Shown: positions 44,685 to 55,450, counted from the stretch's first letter. The stretch: DNA of 64,000 nt from Bacteroidales bacterium (GCA_024636955.1 JAGXGB010000004.1:24522-88521); one strand, 5' to 3'. The notes: generated by a model not told the origin, from the sequence alone. Numbers and translations: made by a program.

Positions 44685-47600
44685 ATGATCCAATTTTTCA
44701 AGGGAACGTGCTTGTATGCAGTTGAGAGCACAAACAATCTCCATATAACTGATATAAAGAAACTTGAGTGGCTTCTGGGTGGAGCACAACACATAGAAGC
44801 CCGGTTATTATCGGGCTTTTTTGTTGGTCCGCGAAGGGAAATGATAACGCCGTGGAGTACTAATGCTGTTGAGATGACCCAGAATATGGGCATTGCTGGT
44901 ATTATCAGGATGGAGGAGTTTTGTGAAGCTGACAATGAAAATTCGCATCATGACCCAATGCTGCAAGCAGTTTATAAAACACTCGATCAGGAGCTCTTTA
45001 CAATCCACAAATTGCCTGAAGCACTGCAATATATTAAAGATATACCTGCATATAATAAGCAGGAGGGACTGGCACTCTCTGATGATGAAATCGAGTATCT
45101 TGATCAGCTTAGCGCCAAGCTCGGAAGATTGCTTACAGATAGTGAAGTCTTTGGATTTTCTCAGGTTAATTCAGAACATTGCAGGCATAAAATATTTAAC
45201 GGCACTTTTGTAATTGATGGAGAAGAGAAGCCTCACACGCTTTTCTCCATGATACGTCAAACATCAAAAGAAAATCCAAACCAGATCGTATCAGCGTACA
45301 AGGATAATGTAGCTTTTATAAATGGTCCGGCTATTGAACAGTTCGCCCCTGAAACACAGGATAAAGCTGATTTTTTTAAGATAAAAGAAATTGACTCTGT
45401 AATTTCATTAAAAGCTGAAACACACAATTTCCCTACCACTGTTGAGCCTTTTAATGGCGCTGCTACCGGAAGTGGTGGTGAGATTCGTGACAGGATGGCA
45501 GGTGGTAAAGGATCAATGCCTATTGCAGGTACTGCTGTTTACATGACTTCATATCCTCGTATGGATTCAAATCACCAGTGGGTAAAGAATGTTAAACCAC
45601 GTAAGTGGTTGTATCAAACACCTGAAGAGATCTTAATCAAGGCATCAAACGGTGCCAGTGACTTTGGAAATAAATTCGGACAGCCTCTTATTTGCGGAAG
45701 TCTATTGACTTTTGAGCATTCTGAGAATAAGCATACTTATGGCTACGACAAGGTAATTATGCTTGCAGGTGGCGTGGGATATGGTCGCAAGAGCGACAGT
45801 CTAAAAGAGGAACCAAAAGCCGGTGATAAAGTAGTGGTGATGGGCGGTGATAACTACCGTATTGGAATGGGCGGTGGTGCTGTTTCTTCAGTTGCAACAG
45901 GTCAGTTCAGTAATGCCCTTGAACTTAATGCTGTTCAACGCTCAAATCCGGAAATGCAAAAAAGGGTTTATAATGTGGTTCGTGCTATGGCTGAGTCAGA
46001 TGAAAACCCGGTAGTGTCAATACATGACCATGGCGCAGGCGGACATTTAAATTGCCTCTCAGAACTTGTTGAAGCTACAGGTGGCCGCATTGATATTGAC
46101 CAGTTGCCGGTTGGTGACCCAACACTCTCTGACAGGGAGATCATCGGTAACGAGTCGCAGGAAAGAATGGGTCTGGTAGTTGATACTAACAACCTTGAGC
46201 TCATAAGGCGTGTTGCTGAACGTGAACGTGCTCCTTTCTTTGTAGTTGGTGAAACAACAGGCGACCACAACCTTACCTTCATAAATAACAAAAATGGCTT
46301 CAGGCCTATTGATCTGGGACTTCATGATATGTTTGGCAAACCGCCACGCACCGTAATGACTGATAAGCATGTGAAGCAGAATTTCAAGAAGTTTAATTAC
46401 AATGCTTCCAAACTGCGGTCATATATTGAGCAAGTGCTGCAGCTTGAAGCAGTTGCTTGTAAGGACTGGTTAACAAATAAAGTTGACAGGTCAGTTACAG
46501 GTAGAGTTGCAGTGCAGCAAACTGCCGGACCTGTTCAGTTGCCATTAAACAATATGGGCGTAGTTGCCCTGGATTACAGGGGCCAAAAAGGCATAGCAAC
46601 TTCAATAGGTCATGCACCAGCGGCGGGACTAATAGACCCGGCTGCAGGATCAGTGTTATCCATTGCCGAAGCTCTTACAAATATTGTGTTTGCACCATTA
46701 GAATACGGCTTAAAGGGTGTTTCATTAAGTGCCAACTGGATGTGGCCTTGCCGTAATGAAGGAGAAGATGCACGATTGTACGATGCTGTTGAAGCAGCTG
46801 GTAACTTTGCAACAGCCCTTGGAATCAATATTCCAACCGGAAAAGATTCGTTATCAATGACCCAAAAGTATCCGGATGGTAACAAGGTTATGTCGCCGGG
46901 TACCGTTATTATAAGTGCGGTTGGTGAAGTGAGTGATATAACGAAGGTTGTGCATCCTGTGATACAGCCTGAGTTCACAGCAAGTATAATATACATTGAT
47001 TTCAGCAATGATGATTTCAAATTGGGTGGTAGTGCTTTTGCCCAGTCGATCTCGGCTGTAGGTGAAGAAGCCCCATCTGTAACTGATGCAGCATATTTTG
47101 CAATTGCCTTTGAAGCAGTGCAGACCATGATCAACAAAGGTGTTATAATTGCCGGGCACGATATATCGGCAGGCGGCATGGTTACTACATTGTTGGAGAT
47201 GCTATTTGCTCAGCCGGGTATAGGACTTGATGCTGATCTTTCAGTTTTTGAAGACAGTGATATAGTAAAACTGCTTTTGAGTGAAAACCCAGGCGTTATA
47301 GTTCAGGTGAATGACCTTGATTATACATCTGTATTATTGCATGAGGCAGGTGTTAAATACCATGTAATAGGTAAGCCTTCTTTCAGAAGACTCCTCACCT
47401 TACGTTATCACAATGGATGCATTGACCTTGATGTAGACCAGTTGCGTGATATGTGGTATCATCCATCATATCTTCTCGACCAGAAACAAAGTGGCGAGGA
47501 CCTGGCGCGTGAGCGTTATAGCAACTATGCAAAACAGCCTCTATCTTTTGATTTTGGTGATGATTTTACTGGTAAATTTGAGCAGTTTGGTATTGATAAA

Positions 47601-48374
47601 AACCGGCGAAACCCATCAGGGCTAAAAGCTGCTATCATACGTGAAAAGGGAGTGAATGGCGATCGTGAGATGGCCTGGTCACTTTATTTAGCTGGCTTTG
47701 ATGTGAAAGATGTACACATGACTGACTTGATTTCAGGGCGCGAAACATTGAGCGACATCAGCATGATTGTTTTTGTTGGAGGGTTCTCTAATTCTGATGT
47801 ACTCGGATCAGCTAAAGGATGGGCAGGTGCTTTCCTGTTCAATCCAACAGCCAAGGCTGCACTTGATGCTTTCTACGCACGCGAAGACACATTAAGTCTC
47901 GGAGTATGTAATGGATGTCAGTTAATGATAGAATTGGGCCTTATAAACCCTGACCATGAGAAGAAACCTAAGATGCTGCACAATGCATCAGGTAAGTTCG
48001 AGTCGATATTCCTAAATATAGATATCAGTGAAAACCATACAGTGATGCTTGGAAGTATGTCGGGTAAACGCATGGGTATTTGGGTAGCACATGGAGAAGG
48101 GCGCTTTAGTCTTCCGCTTGCTGAGAACCAGTATCACATTCCTGCAAAATACAGTTATGAGGCATATCCCGGAACACCAAACGGTTCAGATTTTAGTACT
48201 GCAGCCATAGCTTCCAATGATGGCCGACACCTTGCTATAATGCCTCACCTTGAGCGTTCATTATACCCCTGGAACTGGGCGTATTACCCCGCGAGCCGTA
48301 AAAATGATGAGATAAGTCCATGGATTGAAGCATTTGTTAATGCGAGAAAATGGATTTCAGAGAAAAAAGGATAG
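44685..48374 (+). CDS. purL: Phosphoribosylformylglycinamidine synthase
   Basis: FVGPRREMITPWSTNAVE, FSQVNSEHCRHKIFNG, SLKAETHNFPTTVEPFNGAATGSGGEIRD, C-terminal glutaminase (LGVCNGCQLMIELGL). Confidence 0.96.
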   Translation: MIQFFKGTCLYAVESTNNLHITDIKKLEWLLGGAQHIEARLLSGFFVGPRREMITPWSTNAVEMTQNMGIAGIIRMEEFCEADNENSHHDPMLQAVYKTLDQELFTIHKLPEALQYIKDIPAYNKQEGLALSDDEIEYLDQLSAKLGRLLTDSEVFGFSQVNSEHCRHKIFNGTFVIDGEEKPHTLFSMIRQTSKENPNQIVSAYKDNVAFINGPAIEQFAPETQDKADFFKIKEIDSVISLKAETHNFPTTVEPFNGAATGSGGEIRDRMAGGKGSMPIAGTAVYMTSYPRMDSNHQWVKNVKPRKWLYQTPEEILIKASNGASDFGNKFGQPLICGSLLTFEHSENKHTYGYDKVIMLAGGVGYGRKSDSLKEEPKAGDKVVVMGGDNYRIGMGGGAVSSVATGQFSNALELNAVQRSNPEMQKRVYNVVRAMAESDENPVVSIHDHGAGGHLNCLSELVEATGGRIDIDQLPVGDPTLSDREIIGNESQERMGLVVDTNNLELIRRVAERERAPFFVVGETTGDHNLTFINNKNGFRPIDLGLHDMFGKPPRTVMTDKHVKQNFKKFNYNASKLRSYIEQVLQLEAVACKDWLTNKVDRSVTGRVAVQQTAGPVQLPLNNMGVVALDYRGQKGIATSIGHAPAAGLIDPAAGSVLSIAEALTNIVFAPLEYGLKGVSLSANWMWPCRNEGEDARLYDAVEAAGNFATALGINIPTGKDSLSMTQKYPDGNKVMSPGTVIISAVGEVSDITKVVHPVIQPEFTASIIYIDFSNDDFKLGGSAFAQSISAVGEEAPSVTDAAYFAIAFEAVQTMINKGVIIAGHDISAGGMVTTLLEMLFAQPGIGLDADLSVFEDSDIVKLLLSENPGVIVQVNDLDYTSVLLHEAGVKYHVIGKPSFRRLLTLRYHNGCIDLDVDQLRDMWYHPSYLLDQKQSGEDLARERYSNYAKQPLSFDFGDDFTGKFEQFGIDKNRRNPSGLKAAIIREKGVNGDREMAWSLYLAGFDVKDVHMTDLISGRETLSDISMIVFVGGFSNSDVLGSAKGWAGAFLFNPTAKAALDAFYAREDTLSLGVCNGCQLMIELGLINPDHEKKPKMLHNASGKFESIFLNIDISENHTVMLGSMSGKRMGIWVAHGEGRFSLPLAENQYHIPAKYSYEAYPGTPNGSDFSTAAIASNDGRHLAIMPHLERSLYPWNWAYYPASRKNDEISPWIEAFVNARKWISEKKG

Positions 48375-48456
48375 AATTCTTTTTTTCATTCTGAATAAAT
48401 TCCAATACCTTTGGTGTTAAGAAGAAACGAGTTTTTATAAAATACCTGAGGTTATT

Positions 48457-49227
48457 ATGAATAAAACCGTTTTAATTACCGGCGCTACAAGCGGTATTGG
48501 TCGTTCATGTGCACTCCGTTTCGCCAGAGATGGGCATAGGATCATTATTACGGGCAGAAGAAAAGACCGTCTGGAATCAATAGCTTCAAACATAATTCAA
48601 AAATTCAATTCAAAAGTATACACACTTGCATTTGATGTTACTATACTTAGCGAGGTAGTGAACGCCATTCAAACGTTGCCTGAGGAATTCAGGAAAATTG
48701 ATATACTTGTTAATAATGCAGGGCTGGCATTAGGTCTGAATGCTATACATGAAGGCGAACCTGAGCAGTGGGAAACAATGATTGACACCAATATCAAAGG
48801 ACTGTTGTTTGTTACTCACGCTGTTGTGCCGTTCATGATTGAAAATGGGCATGGCCATATCATCAACATAGGCTCTATTGCAGGTAGGGAAGCATACTCA
48901 AGTGGTAATGTTTACTGCGCAACAAAAGCCGCAGTTGATTCTCTCACTAAGGCAATGCGCATTGACTTGGTAACTAAGAACATTAAAGTATCGCAGGTTG
49001 CTCCAGGAGCGGTTGAAACAGAGTTCTCAAAAGTAAGGTTTGCAGGTGATGAAACTGCTGCCAGTGCAGTGTATCAGGGCTTTGATCCACTTACACCTGA
49101 TGATGTAGCTGAAGTAGTACATTACGTTACAACGCTGCCTCCCCATGTTAACATTAATGATTTGCTGATAATGCCAATGGCGCAGGCATCGGCAGCTATA
49201 ATTAACAGAAAGCCAAAAAGTACCTAA
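48457..49227 (+). CDS. SDR family NAD(P)-dependent oxidoreductase
   Basis: TGATSGIGRSCALRFA, LVNNAGLALG, YCATKAAVDSLTKAMRID. Confidence 0.93.
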   Translation: MNKTVLITGATSGIGRSCALRFARDGHRIIITGRRKDRLESIASNIIQKFNSKVYTLAFDVTILSEVVNAIQTLPEEFRKIDILVNNAGLALGLNAIHEGEPEQWETMIDTNIKGLLFVTHAVVPFMIENGHGHIINIGSIAGREAYSSGNVYCATKAAVDSLTKAMRIDLVTKNIKVSQVAPGAVETEFSKVRFAGDETAASAVYQGFDPLTPDDVAEVVHYVTTLPPHVNINDLLIMPMAQASAAIINRKPKST

Positions 49228-49237
49228 ATCAAGAGAT

Positions 49238-51046
49238 ATGGCTATAGAAAGGTTATTTGATCTGTTACCACATTACGCCAGGTCGTTTGACCCCAAGGAT
49301 GATGTGCTGGCTTATAAAGAAGAAGGTGTATGGAAAAAGATCAACCTTGAAAAATACCGGCGCACGGTTGATTCTTTAAGTTACGGACTGGTAGCCTTAG
49401 GCGTGAAGAAGGGTGATACTATCGCTACAATTATGAATAACCGGCCCGAATGGAATTACCTTGATTTTGCTATAATGCAGGCAGGCGCAATCCATGTCCC
49501 TATATATCCCACCATCAGTAAAGCCGATTATAAATATATATTCAATCATGCATCTGTTCGGTTCATTTTTGTGACAGGTGATGACATGGTAAAAAAGATA
49601 AAAGAGGTAATTGTTGATTGTCCTACCGTTGAGGAAATATTCACTATTAAAGGACAAAACGGTGAAAGGAACCTGGTTGAATTAATTGAACTTGGTGAAC
49701 AGAAGCCAGCCCCCGAAATAGTTGAACGAATTAAGGATGACATCAAAACAGAAGATCTTGTTACAATAATATATACGTCAGGTACAACAGGCAATCCAAA
49801 AGGAGTGATGCTTTCTCATTCAAACCTGATTTCTAATTTTACCCTCGTATCATATATTCCTACATTCGGGCAGGAGGGAAAGGCGTTGAGTTTCCTGCCT
49901 TTATGTCATGTGTATGAACGAATGCTCAATTACATGTACCACTACCTGGGCATTTCCATTTATTATGCTGAAAGCCTGGCAACCATTGCTGAGAATGCTA
50001 AGGAAATAAAGCCTGATATAATGTGTTGTGTACCAAGGCTCCTGGAAAAAATATATGACAAAATAATTGCCAGCGGACGTAAGCTTACCGGCATTAAACG
50101 AGGGTTATTTTTCATGGCAGTTACCCTGGCTGACAAGTATGATGTGAATGGCAGAAACAGCAAGTGGTATAAAATTCAACACAGTATTTTAGATAAGTTG
50201 ATCTTCAGCAAGTGGCGTGATGCATTAGGCGGTAATTTCAAGATCATTGTTTCAGGAGGTGCCGCAATACAACCCAGGTTGGTGAGAACATTCCGTGCTG
50301 CAGGTTTACCTATTTATGAAGGATACGGTTTGACTGAAACATCACCGGTTGTGGCAGTTACAAGTACTGACCATAATGGAATAAAGATAGGTACCGTTGG
50401 CCCACCAATGAGGGGGGTAGGAGTAAAGCTTGCCGCAGATGGCGAGATCCTTGCAAGCGGGCCCGGCATAATGATGGGTTACTACAAAGATCCGGAGCTT
50501 ACGGCTCAGGTGATTGATAAAGATGGCTGGTTTCACACCGGTGACGTTGGCGTTTTTGAGCCGGAGGGTCAGTTGAGGATAACAGGCAGGAAAAAAGAAA
50601 TATTCAAAACATCACTTGGCAAGTATATTGCACCTGAGTTGATTGAAAATAAGATTAAAGAGTCGCCATTAGTTGATAATGTGATAGTTGTTGGTGAAAA
50701 TGAGAAATTTGCAGCAGCACTTATTGTACCTGACTTTGCATACTTAAGGGCCTGGTGCGACATTAAAGGCCATGAATGTGGCACGGAAGCAGAAATGGTT
50801 AATATGCCGGTGATACGACAGCGTTATGCACGGGTAGTTGATGAAAGTAATGTACATTTTGGCAATGCAGAACAAGTTAAGAAGTTTGACCTGGTGCCGA
50901 ATGAGTGGAATGTAACAACTGGAGAGCTGACGCCAACACTTAAATTGAAACGTAATTTCATCTCTGAGAAGTACAAAACAAGTATTGAGAAACTATTTCA
51001 ATCAAATGGTAATAGTAACGGAATAAACTCTAAATTTAAACCATAG
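49238..51046 (+). CDS. Long-chain fatty acid--CoA ligase (AMP-binding)
   Basis: TIIYTSGTTGNPKGVMLSHSNLI, YEGYGLTETSPVVAV, DGWFHTGDVG, GRKKEIFKTSLGKYIAPE. Confidence 0.94.
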   Translation: MAIERLFDLLPHYARSFDPKDDVLAYKEEGVWKKINLEKYRRTVDSLSYGLVALGVKKGDTIATIMNNRPEWNYLDFAIMQAGAIHVPIYPTISKADYKYIFNHASVRFIFVTGDDMVKKIKEVIVDCPTVEEIFTIKGQNGERNLVELIELGEQKPAPEIVERIKDDIKTEDLVTIIYTSGTTGNPKGVMLSHSNLISNFTLVSYIPTFGQEGKALSFLPLCHVYERMLNYMYHYLGISIYYAESLATIAENAKEIKPDIMCCVPRLLEKIYDKIIASGRKLTGIKRGLFFMAVTLADKYDVNGRNSKWYKIQHSILDKLIFSKWRDALGGNFKIIVSGGAAIQPRLVRTFRAAGLPIYEGYGLTETSPVVAVTSTDHNGIKIGTVGPPMRGVGVKLAADGEILASGPGIMMGYYKDPELTAQVIDKDGWFHTGDVGVFEPEGQLRITGRKKEIFKTSLGKYIAPELIENKIKESPLVDNVIVVGENEKFAAALIVPDFAYLRAWCDIKGHECGTEAEMVNMPVIRQRYARVVDESNVHFGNAEQVKKFDLVPNEWNVTTGELTPTLKLKRNFISEKYKTSIEKLFQSNGNSNGINSKFKP

Positions 51047-51096
51047 TAAACCAGCACAATATTATTGCAACCTCCAAACCGATCCACCAAAATAAA

Positions 51097-52929
51097 ATGA
51101 AAGTTATAGAGAGACTATTTGATATCCTTCCATACCATGCCAGCCATTACAACCCTAAACCGGATGTACTGGCATCAAAGGAGTCAGGTAAATGGATTAC
51201 TTATTCTATTATTGAATACAGGCAAATGGCAGATGCTGTTAGTTATGCATTGCTTGAAACAGGTATTAAAAAAGGTGATAAGGTGGGCACTATTATGCCG
51301 GGTCGCCCTGAATGGAATATTATTGACATGGCAATACTGCAAATTGGCGCTATCCATGTTCCCATTTATCCTACTATCAAGGAATCTGATTATCGTTACA
51401 TTCTTCATCACGGTGAAGTAAAGTTCCTGTTTATTTCGGGGAGTGATATTTACAAGAAGATTGAACACATCATCCCTGAATTGTCAAGCATTACCGGTAT
51501 TTGTGCATTAAAGGAAATTGAAGGACTGGTTCCATTTGCCGGGTTTGTAGCAAAGGGAAAAGCTGTAATGGCAAATGAAAAGGTAATGGCATTAGGTGAT
51601 AAACCTAAAAAAGCCGATCCTCTGAATGACCTTTACAAGAGCAAACTTGATGTTATTAAAAAGACCGTCAGGACTCATGACATGGCAACAATTATTTATA
51701 CCTCAGGTACTACAGGCAATCCTAAGGGTGTGATGCTTACCCACAATAATATTATCAGCAATCTGAATGCAGTTAGGCATATACCGCCCGTAGGTGAAGA
51801 AGGCAAAGCATTAAGCTACCTCCCGTTGTGTCATATATATGAGCGGATGCTTAATTACCTTTTTCAGTACACCGGAATTTCAGTTTACTATGCTGAGAAC
51901 ATTGCAATGATTGGAGAAAACATTCGTGAAGTTAAACCTGACATTGTTACTACTGTTCCAAGGTTACTTGAGAAAATTTACGATAAGATAATCCAGAATG
52001 GCAGAAAACTGACTGGTGTTAAGAAAACTATCTTTTTCAGAGCAGTAGCATTAGGTAACCATTTTAAGGAGGATGGGAAAAATAGTTGGCTCTATAAACT
52101 GGAATTAAAAGTTCTTGATAAGCTGGTATTTAGCAAGTGGCGTCAAGCATTGGGAAGCAATCTTAAAGTAGTAGTATCAGGGGGTGCAGCACTACAGCCA
52201 AGGTTATCACGTATATTCTGGGCTGCCGGCGTTCCGGTACTTGAAGGTTATGGACTAACTGAAACCTCACCGGTAGTTTCAGTAAATGATTTTGCTGAAG
52301 GGGGTGTTAGGTTTGGCACAGTTGGCAAACCAATACAACACACCAGGGTTATGATTGCCGATGATGGCGAAATACTGGTTAAAGGTCCCGGCTTAATGCT
52401 TGGTTACTACAAAGAGCCCGACCTTACTAAGGAAGTTATAGATGGTGATGGCTGGTTCCATACAGGAGATATCGGTTTATTAGAGGATGCCGGACATTTA
52501 AGGATCACCGGCAGAAAGAAGGAGATATTCAAGACTTCGCTGGGTAGATATATAAGCCCGGAGCTTTTGGAAAACAAATTCAAAGAGTCACCCTTTATTG
52601 ACACACTGATAGTTTTAGGTGAAAACCAGAAGTTTGCTGCTGCACTCATTGTTCCTGACTTTGTGTTCTTATCAAGTTGGTGTAAGATTAAAGATATTCC
52701 ATACACTACAAATGTTGAGATGGTTAACCATCCACAGATTAAGAAACGATTTGAAACTGAGATAAAGCGTCATAACCATCATTTTGGTGCTACCGAGCAG
52801 ATAAAGCGCTTTCAGTTGCTGGCTGAGGAGTTCACTATTGAGAATGGTGAATTAACACCATCACTTAAACTTCGGCGTGATTTCATTGGTAAGAAATACG
52901 CAGCAATTATAGAAAAGCTTTTTGTTTAG
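51097..52929 (+). CDS. Long-chain fatty acid--CoA ligase (AMP-binding), tandem paralogue
   Basis: TIIYTSGTTGNPKGVMLTHNNII, LEGYGLTETSPVVSV, DGWFHTGDIG, GRKKEIFKTSLGRYISPE; closely similar along its length to the preceding gene. Confidence 0.94.
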   Translation: MKVIERLFDILPYHASHYNPKPDVLASKESGKWITYSIIEYRQMADAVSYALLETGIKKGDKVGTIMPGRPEWNIIDMAILQIGAIHVPIYPTIKESDYRYILHHGEVKFLFISGSDIYKKIEHIIPELSSITGICALKEIEGLVPFAGFVAKGKAVMANEKVMALGDKPKKADPLNDLYKSKLDVIKKTVRTHDMATIIYTSGTTGNPKGVMLTHNNIISNLNAVRHIPPVGEEGKALSYLPLCHIYERMLNYLFQYTGISVYYAENIAMIGENIREVKPDIVTTVPRLLEKIYDKIIQNGRKLTGVKKTIFFRAVALGNHFKEDGKNSWLYKLELKVLDKLVFSKWRQALGSNLKVVVSGGAALQPRLSRIFWAAGVPVLEGYGLTETSPVVSVNDFAEGGVRFGTVGKPIQHTRVMIADDGEILVKGPGLMLGYYKEPDLTKEVIDGDGWFHTGDIGLLEDAGHLRITGRKKEIFKTSLGRYISPELLENKFKESPFIDTLIVLGENQKFAAALIVPDFVFLSSWCKIKDIPYTTNVEMVNHPQIKKRFETEIKRHNHHFGATEQIKRFQLLAEEFTIENGELTPSLKLRRDFIGKKYAAIIEKLFV

Positions 52930-53930
52930 TGTAATATCCTGAATACCATTTCCTTCATAAGGTCAGGCCCTGACGTTGAGCCTATGTTGACACCCTTGCT
53001 TTTAAGGTCAAACTCCCGAAGGATAGAAATTATGCCTACAAGCTTTTCAACGGAATAATTGCCTGTTGCCTTAACGTAATCTCTGGTCATAAAGGGGGCC
53101 ACCCCGAGTGCGGATGCAATTGATGATTGTGATTTATCGGGCAACAGGGCACATATCAGCACCTTTGAAAAGAAACTAAACGTCATTGGTACAATTTTGA
53201 CCAATGGGTTTTCTTTGGGATTTGAGTTGAAAAAGTTAACGATCCTATTGGCCTTTTCTATATTTTTTGAAGCAAGTGCCTCCTGGAATTCAAAGAAGTT
53301 GTAATCCTTACTGATTCCAATGTTCTGCTCAATAATATCTTCAGTTACTGTGCTTCCCTTAGGTAGTGAAATAAACAATTTGCCAATTTCATTAGCCACT
53401 TTTGAAAGGTCAGTACCCAAAAAATCGCCGAGCAAAAGAGCTGCCTTTGGTGTTACTTTGTACCCTTTGTTGGAGATATACTCAGTAATCCAGGCAGGTA
53501 CTTTCTCAGGGTATATGCGTGAAGATTCAAAGTATATTCCTTTTTTGTCGGCAACCTTAGATAGGGATTTGCGCTTATCGTACTTCTTATACTTGTAACA
53601 GAGTACTAAGATGGTTGATGAAAGAGCCTTTTCAACATAAGTTGAGAGGTCATCAATTGATTTCATATCCTGCGCTTCCTTAACTATCAGTACCTGATAG
53701 TTTGACATCATCGGGTAACGCTTAGCGTATTCAATTACTTTTCCAGCATCTACATCCCTTCCATACAGTACATTTTGATTAAATTCCCGCTCACTCTCAG
53801 TAAGCACGTTATCTTCTATATAATCAGATATCAGGTCAATGTAATAAGGTTCCTCACCACAAAGCAGGTAAACAGGAGCGAATACCTTCTTCTGAATGTC
53901 GGAAAGGATTTTTTGGTAATCAGCGGCCAT
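52926..53930 (-). CDS. holA: DNA polymerase III subunit delta
   Basis: VYLLCGEEPYYIDLISDYIE...ANEIGKLFISLPKGSTVTEDIIEQNIGISKDYNFFEFQEALASKN. Confidence 0.9.
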   Translation of the reverse strand: MAADYQKILSDIQKKVFAPVYLLCGEEPYYIDLISDYIEDNVLTESEREFNQNVLYGRDVDAGKVIEYAKRYPMMSNYQVLIVKEAQDMKSIDDLSTYVEKALSSTILVLCYKYKKYDKRKSLSKVADKKGIYFESSRIYPEKVPAWITEYISNKGYKVTPKAALLLGDFLGTDLSKVANEIGKLFISLPKGSTVTEDIIEQNIGISKDYNFFEFQEALASKNIEKANRIVNFFNSNPKENPLVKIVPMTFSFFSKVLICALLPDKSQSSIASALGVAPFMTRDYVKATGNYSVEKLVGIISILREFDLKSKGVNIGSTSGPDLMKEMVFRILH

Positions 53931-53937
53931 AGTTAGA

Positions 53938-54708
53938 TCAGAAACGTAGGTGTTTAACGGTAAGTCCGTTGTTAATTAGTTGTTTAAGTGACTGGATACC
54001 AATATGCAAGTGTGTTTCAACAAACTGTTCAGTAACCAGTGTATCGCTGATATCTGTCTTAACCCCGCTTGATATCATTGGCTGGTCAGATATTAAAAGA
54101 ATAGCACCGGTAGGGATCTCATTATGAAAGCCAACACTGAAAATAGTGGCTGTTTCCATGTCAATTGCCATTGCCCTGATTGTACGCAGGTATTCTTTAA
54201 AAATATCATCGTGCTCCCATACCCGTCGGTTTGTAGTATATACTGTTCCGGTCCAGTAGTCCCTACCATAGTCGCGAATGGCGGTAGAAGTTGCTTTCTG
54301 CAGACTGAATGCCGGTAATGCGGGAACTTCAGGGGGGAAGTAATCGTTTGAAGTACCATCGCCTCGTATTGCTGCAATTGGAAGTATGAGGTCGCCCAGT
54401 TGAGCCTTGCGTTTCAATCCGCCGCATTTGCCTAAAAATAATATTGCCTTTGGCTTGATACTGCTCAGTAAGTCCATGATGGTTGCTGCATTTGCACTAC
54501 CCATCCCAAAGTTAATAATGGTTATATCATCTGAGGTAGCACTGGGCATAGATCTTGTAAGGCCTTTTATTTCTACATTGTTCCACTTGGCGAACAGGTC
54601 AACATAATGCATAAAATTAGTGAGAAGAATGTATTCACCAAATTCTTCAATAGCCGTGCCTGTATATCGTGGCAGCCAATTCTCAGTAATCTCTTGTTTT
54701 GTCCTCAT
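53938..54708 (-). CDS. amn: AMP nucleosidase
   Basis: IINFGMGSANAATIMDLLSSIKPKAILFLGKCGGLK, AIRGDGTSNDYFPPEVPALPAF, MAIDMETATIF. Confidence 0.9.
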   Translation of the reverse strand: MRTKQEITENWLPRYTGTAIEEFGEYILLTNFMHYVDLFAKWNNVEIKGLTRSMPSATSDDITIINFGMGSANAATIMDLLSSIKPKAILFLGKCGGLKRKAQLGDLILPIAAIRGDGTSNDYFPPEVPALPAFSLQKATSTAIRDYGRDYWTGTVYTTNRRVWEHDDIFKEYLRTIRAMAIDMETATIFSVGFHNEIPTGAILLISDQPMISSGVKTDISDTLVTEQFVETHLHIGIQSLKQLINNGLTVKHLRF

Positions 54709-54941
54709 AAAATAAATTAAGAAGCCCCGGTTGATATAGCCGGCAATTGCAAGCTGTTTATTTTTAACTCTCAGCTAATTTAAGGCAAATGTAGTCAATT
54801 TGCTAAAAAATTGTAGCTTTACTTCCGTTAGTATACTACACTGCAATCTTTTTTGATTGAGTTATACGCCCTGAACCATCAGTGCAGAACATTAAGGTTA
54901 GTGAAGATCAGTGTTTGTTGTTTAGTATGCCGGTTTATACA

Positions 54942-55391
54942 ATGATAAAGCTAAATCTCCCCAATATTGAATTACGAACACGTGTGCAGGGAACACACAC
55001 TGAAGCTTTTGACCCTTTGCGGCGGAAGTTCGTTATCCTTACTGAGGAGGAGTGGGTGAGGCAACACCTTATTCAATACCTGGCGATTCAAAAGCTGGTG
55101 CCTGTAACAATGATGGCATCTGAAAGGGGGTTAATGGTTAATAAGCTACCAAAGAGATTCGACCTGCTAATATTTGGTACCGACGGTAAACCTATAATGA
55201 TAGTTGAATGCAAGGCGCCGCATATTCCTTTGAATGAAGAAGTTTTTTATCAGGCAGCAAGGTACAATCTCACGCTGCAGGTTAATTACCTGCTAATAAG
55301 CAACGGACTGGAGCATCACTGTCTGCATGTTGATTATAATACAGGTGAAACCAAATTTCTTGAAGATATTCCTATCTATAACAACCTTTAA
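54942..55391 (+). CDS. Type I restriction enzyme R-subunit N-terminal (HSDR_N_2-like) domain protein
   Basis: LRRKFVILTEEEWVRQHLIQYLAI...KRFDLLIFGTDGKPIMIVECKAP (PD-(D/E)xK-like D...ExK). MIKLNLPNIE start preferred over the longer ORF start at 54882. Confidence 0.8.
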   Translation: MIKLNLPNIELRTRVQGTHTEAFDPLRRKFVILTEEEWVRQHLIQYLAIQKLVPVTMMASERGLMVNKLPKRFDLLIFGTDGKPIMIVECKAPHIPLNEEVFYQAARYNLTLQVNYLLISNGLEHHCLHVDYNTGETKFLEDIPIYNNL

Positions 55392-55450
55392 TTATTCATT
55401 TATCCATCTATAATAACCCACAATCATTCATTCAATAAATTGTATCGATT

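Noticed and set aside
44594-44935. Minus-strand 113-aa ORF over the purL promoter and start
   Set aside because: Antisense to conserved PurL N-terminus; no domain.
54942-55391. Restriction-modification locus
   Set aside because: Only a small HsdR-N-like protein is present, with no HsdM, HsdS or helicase motor genes; it sits among housekeeping genes.
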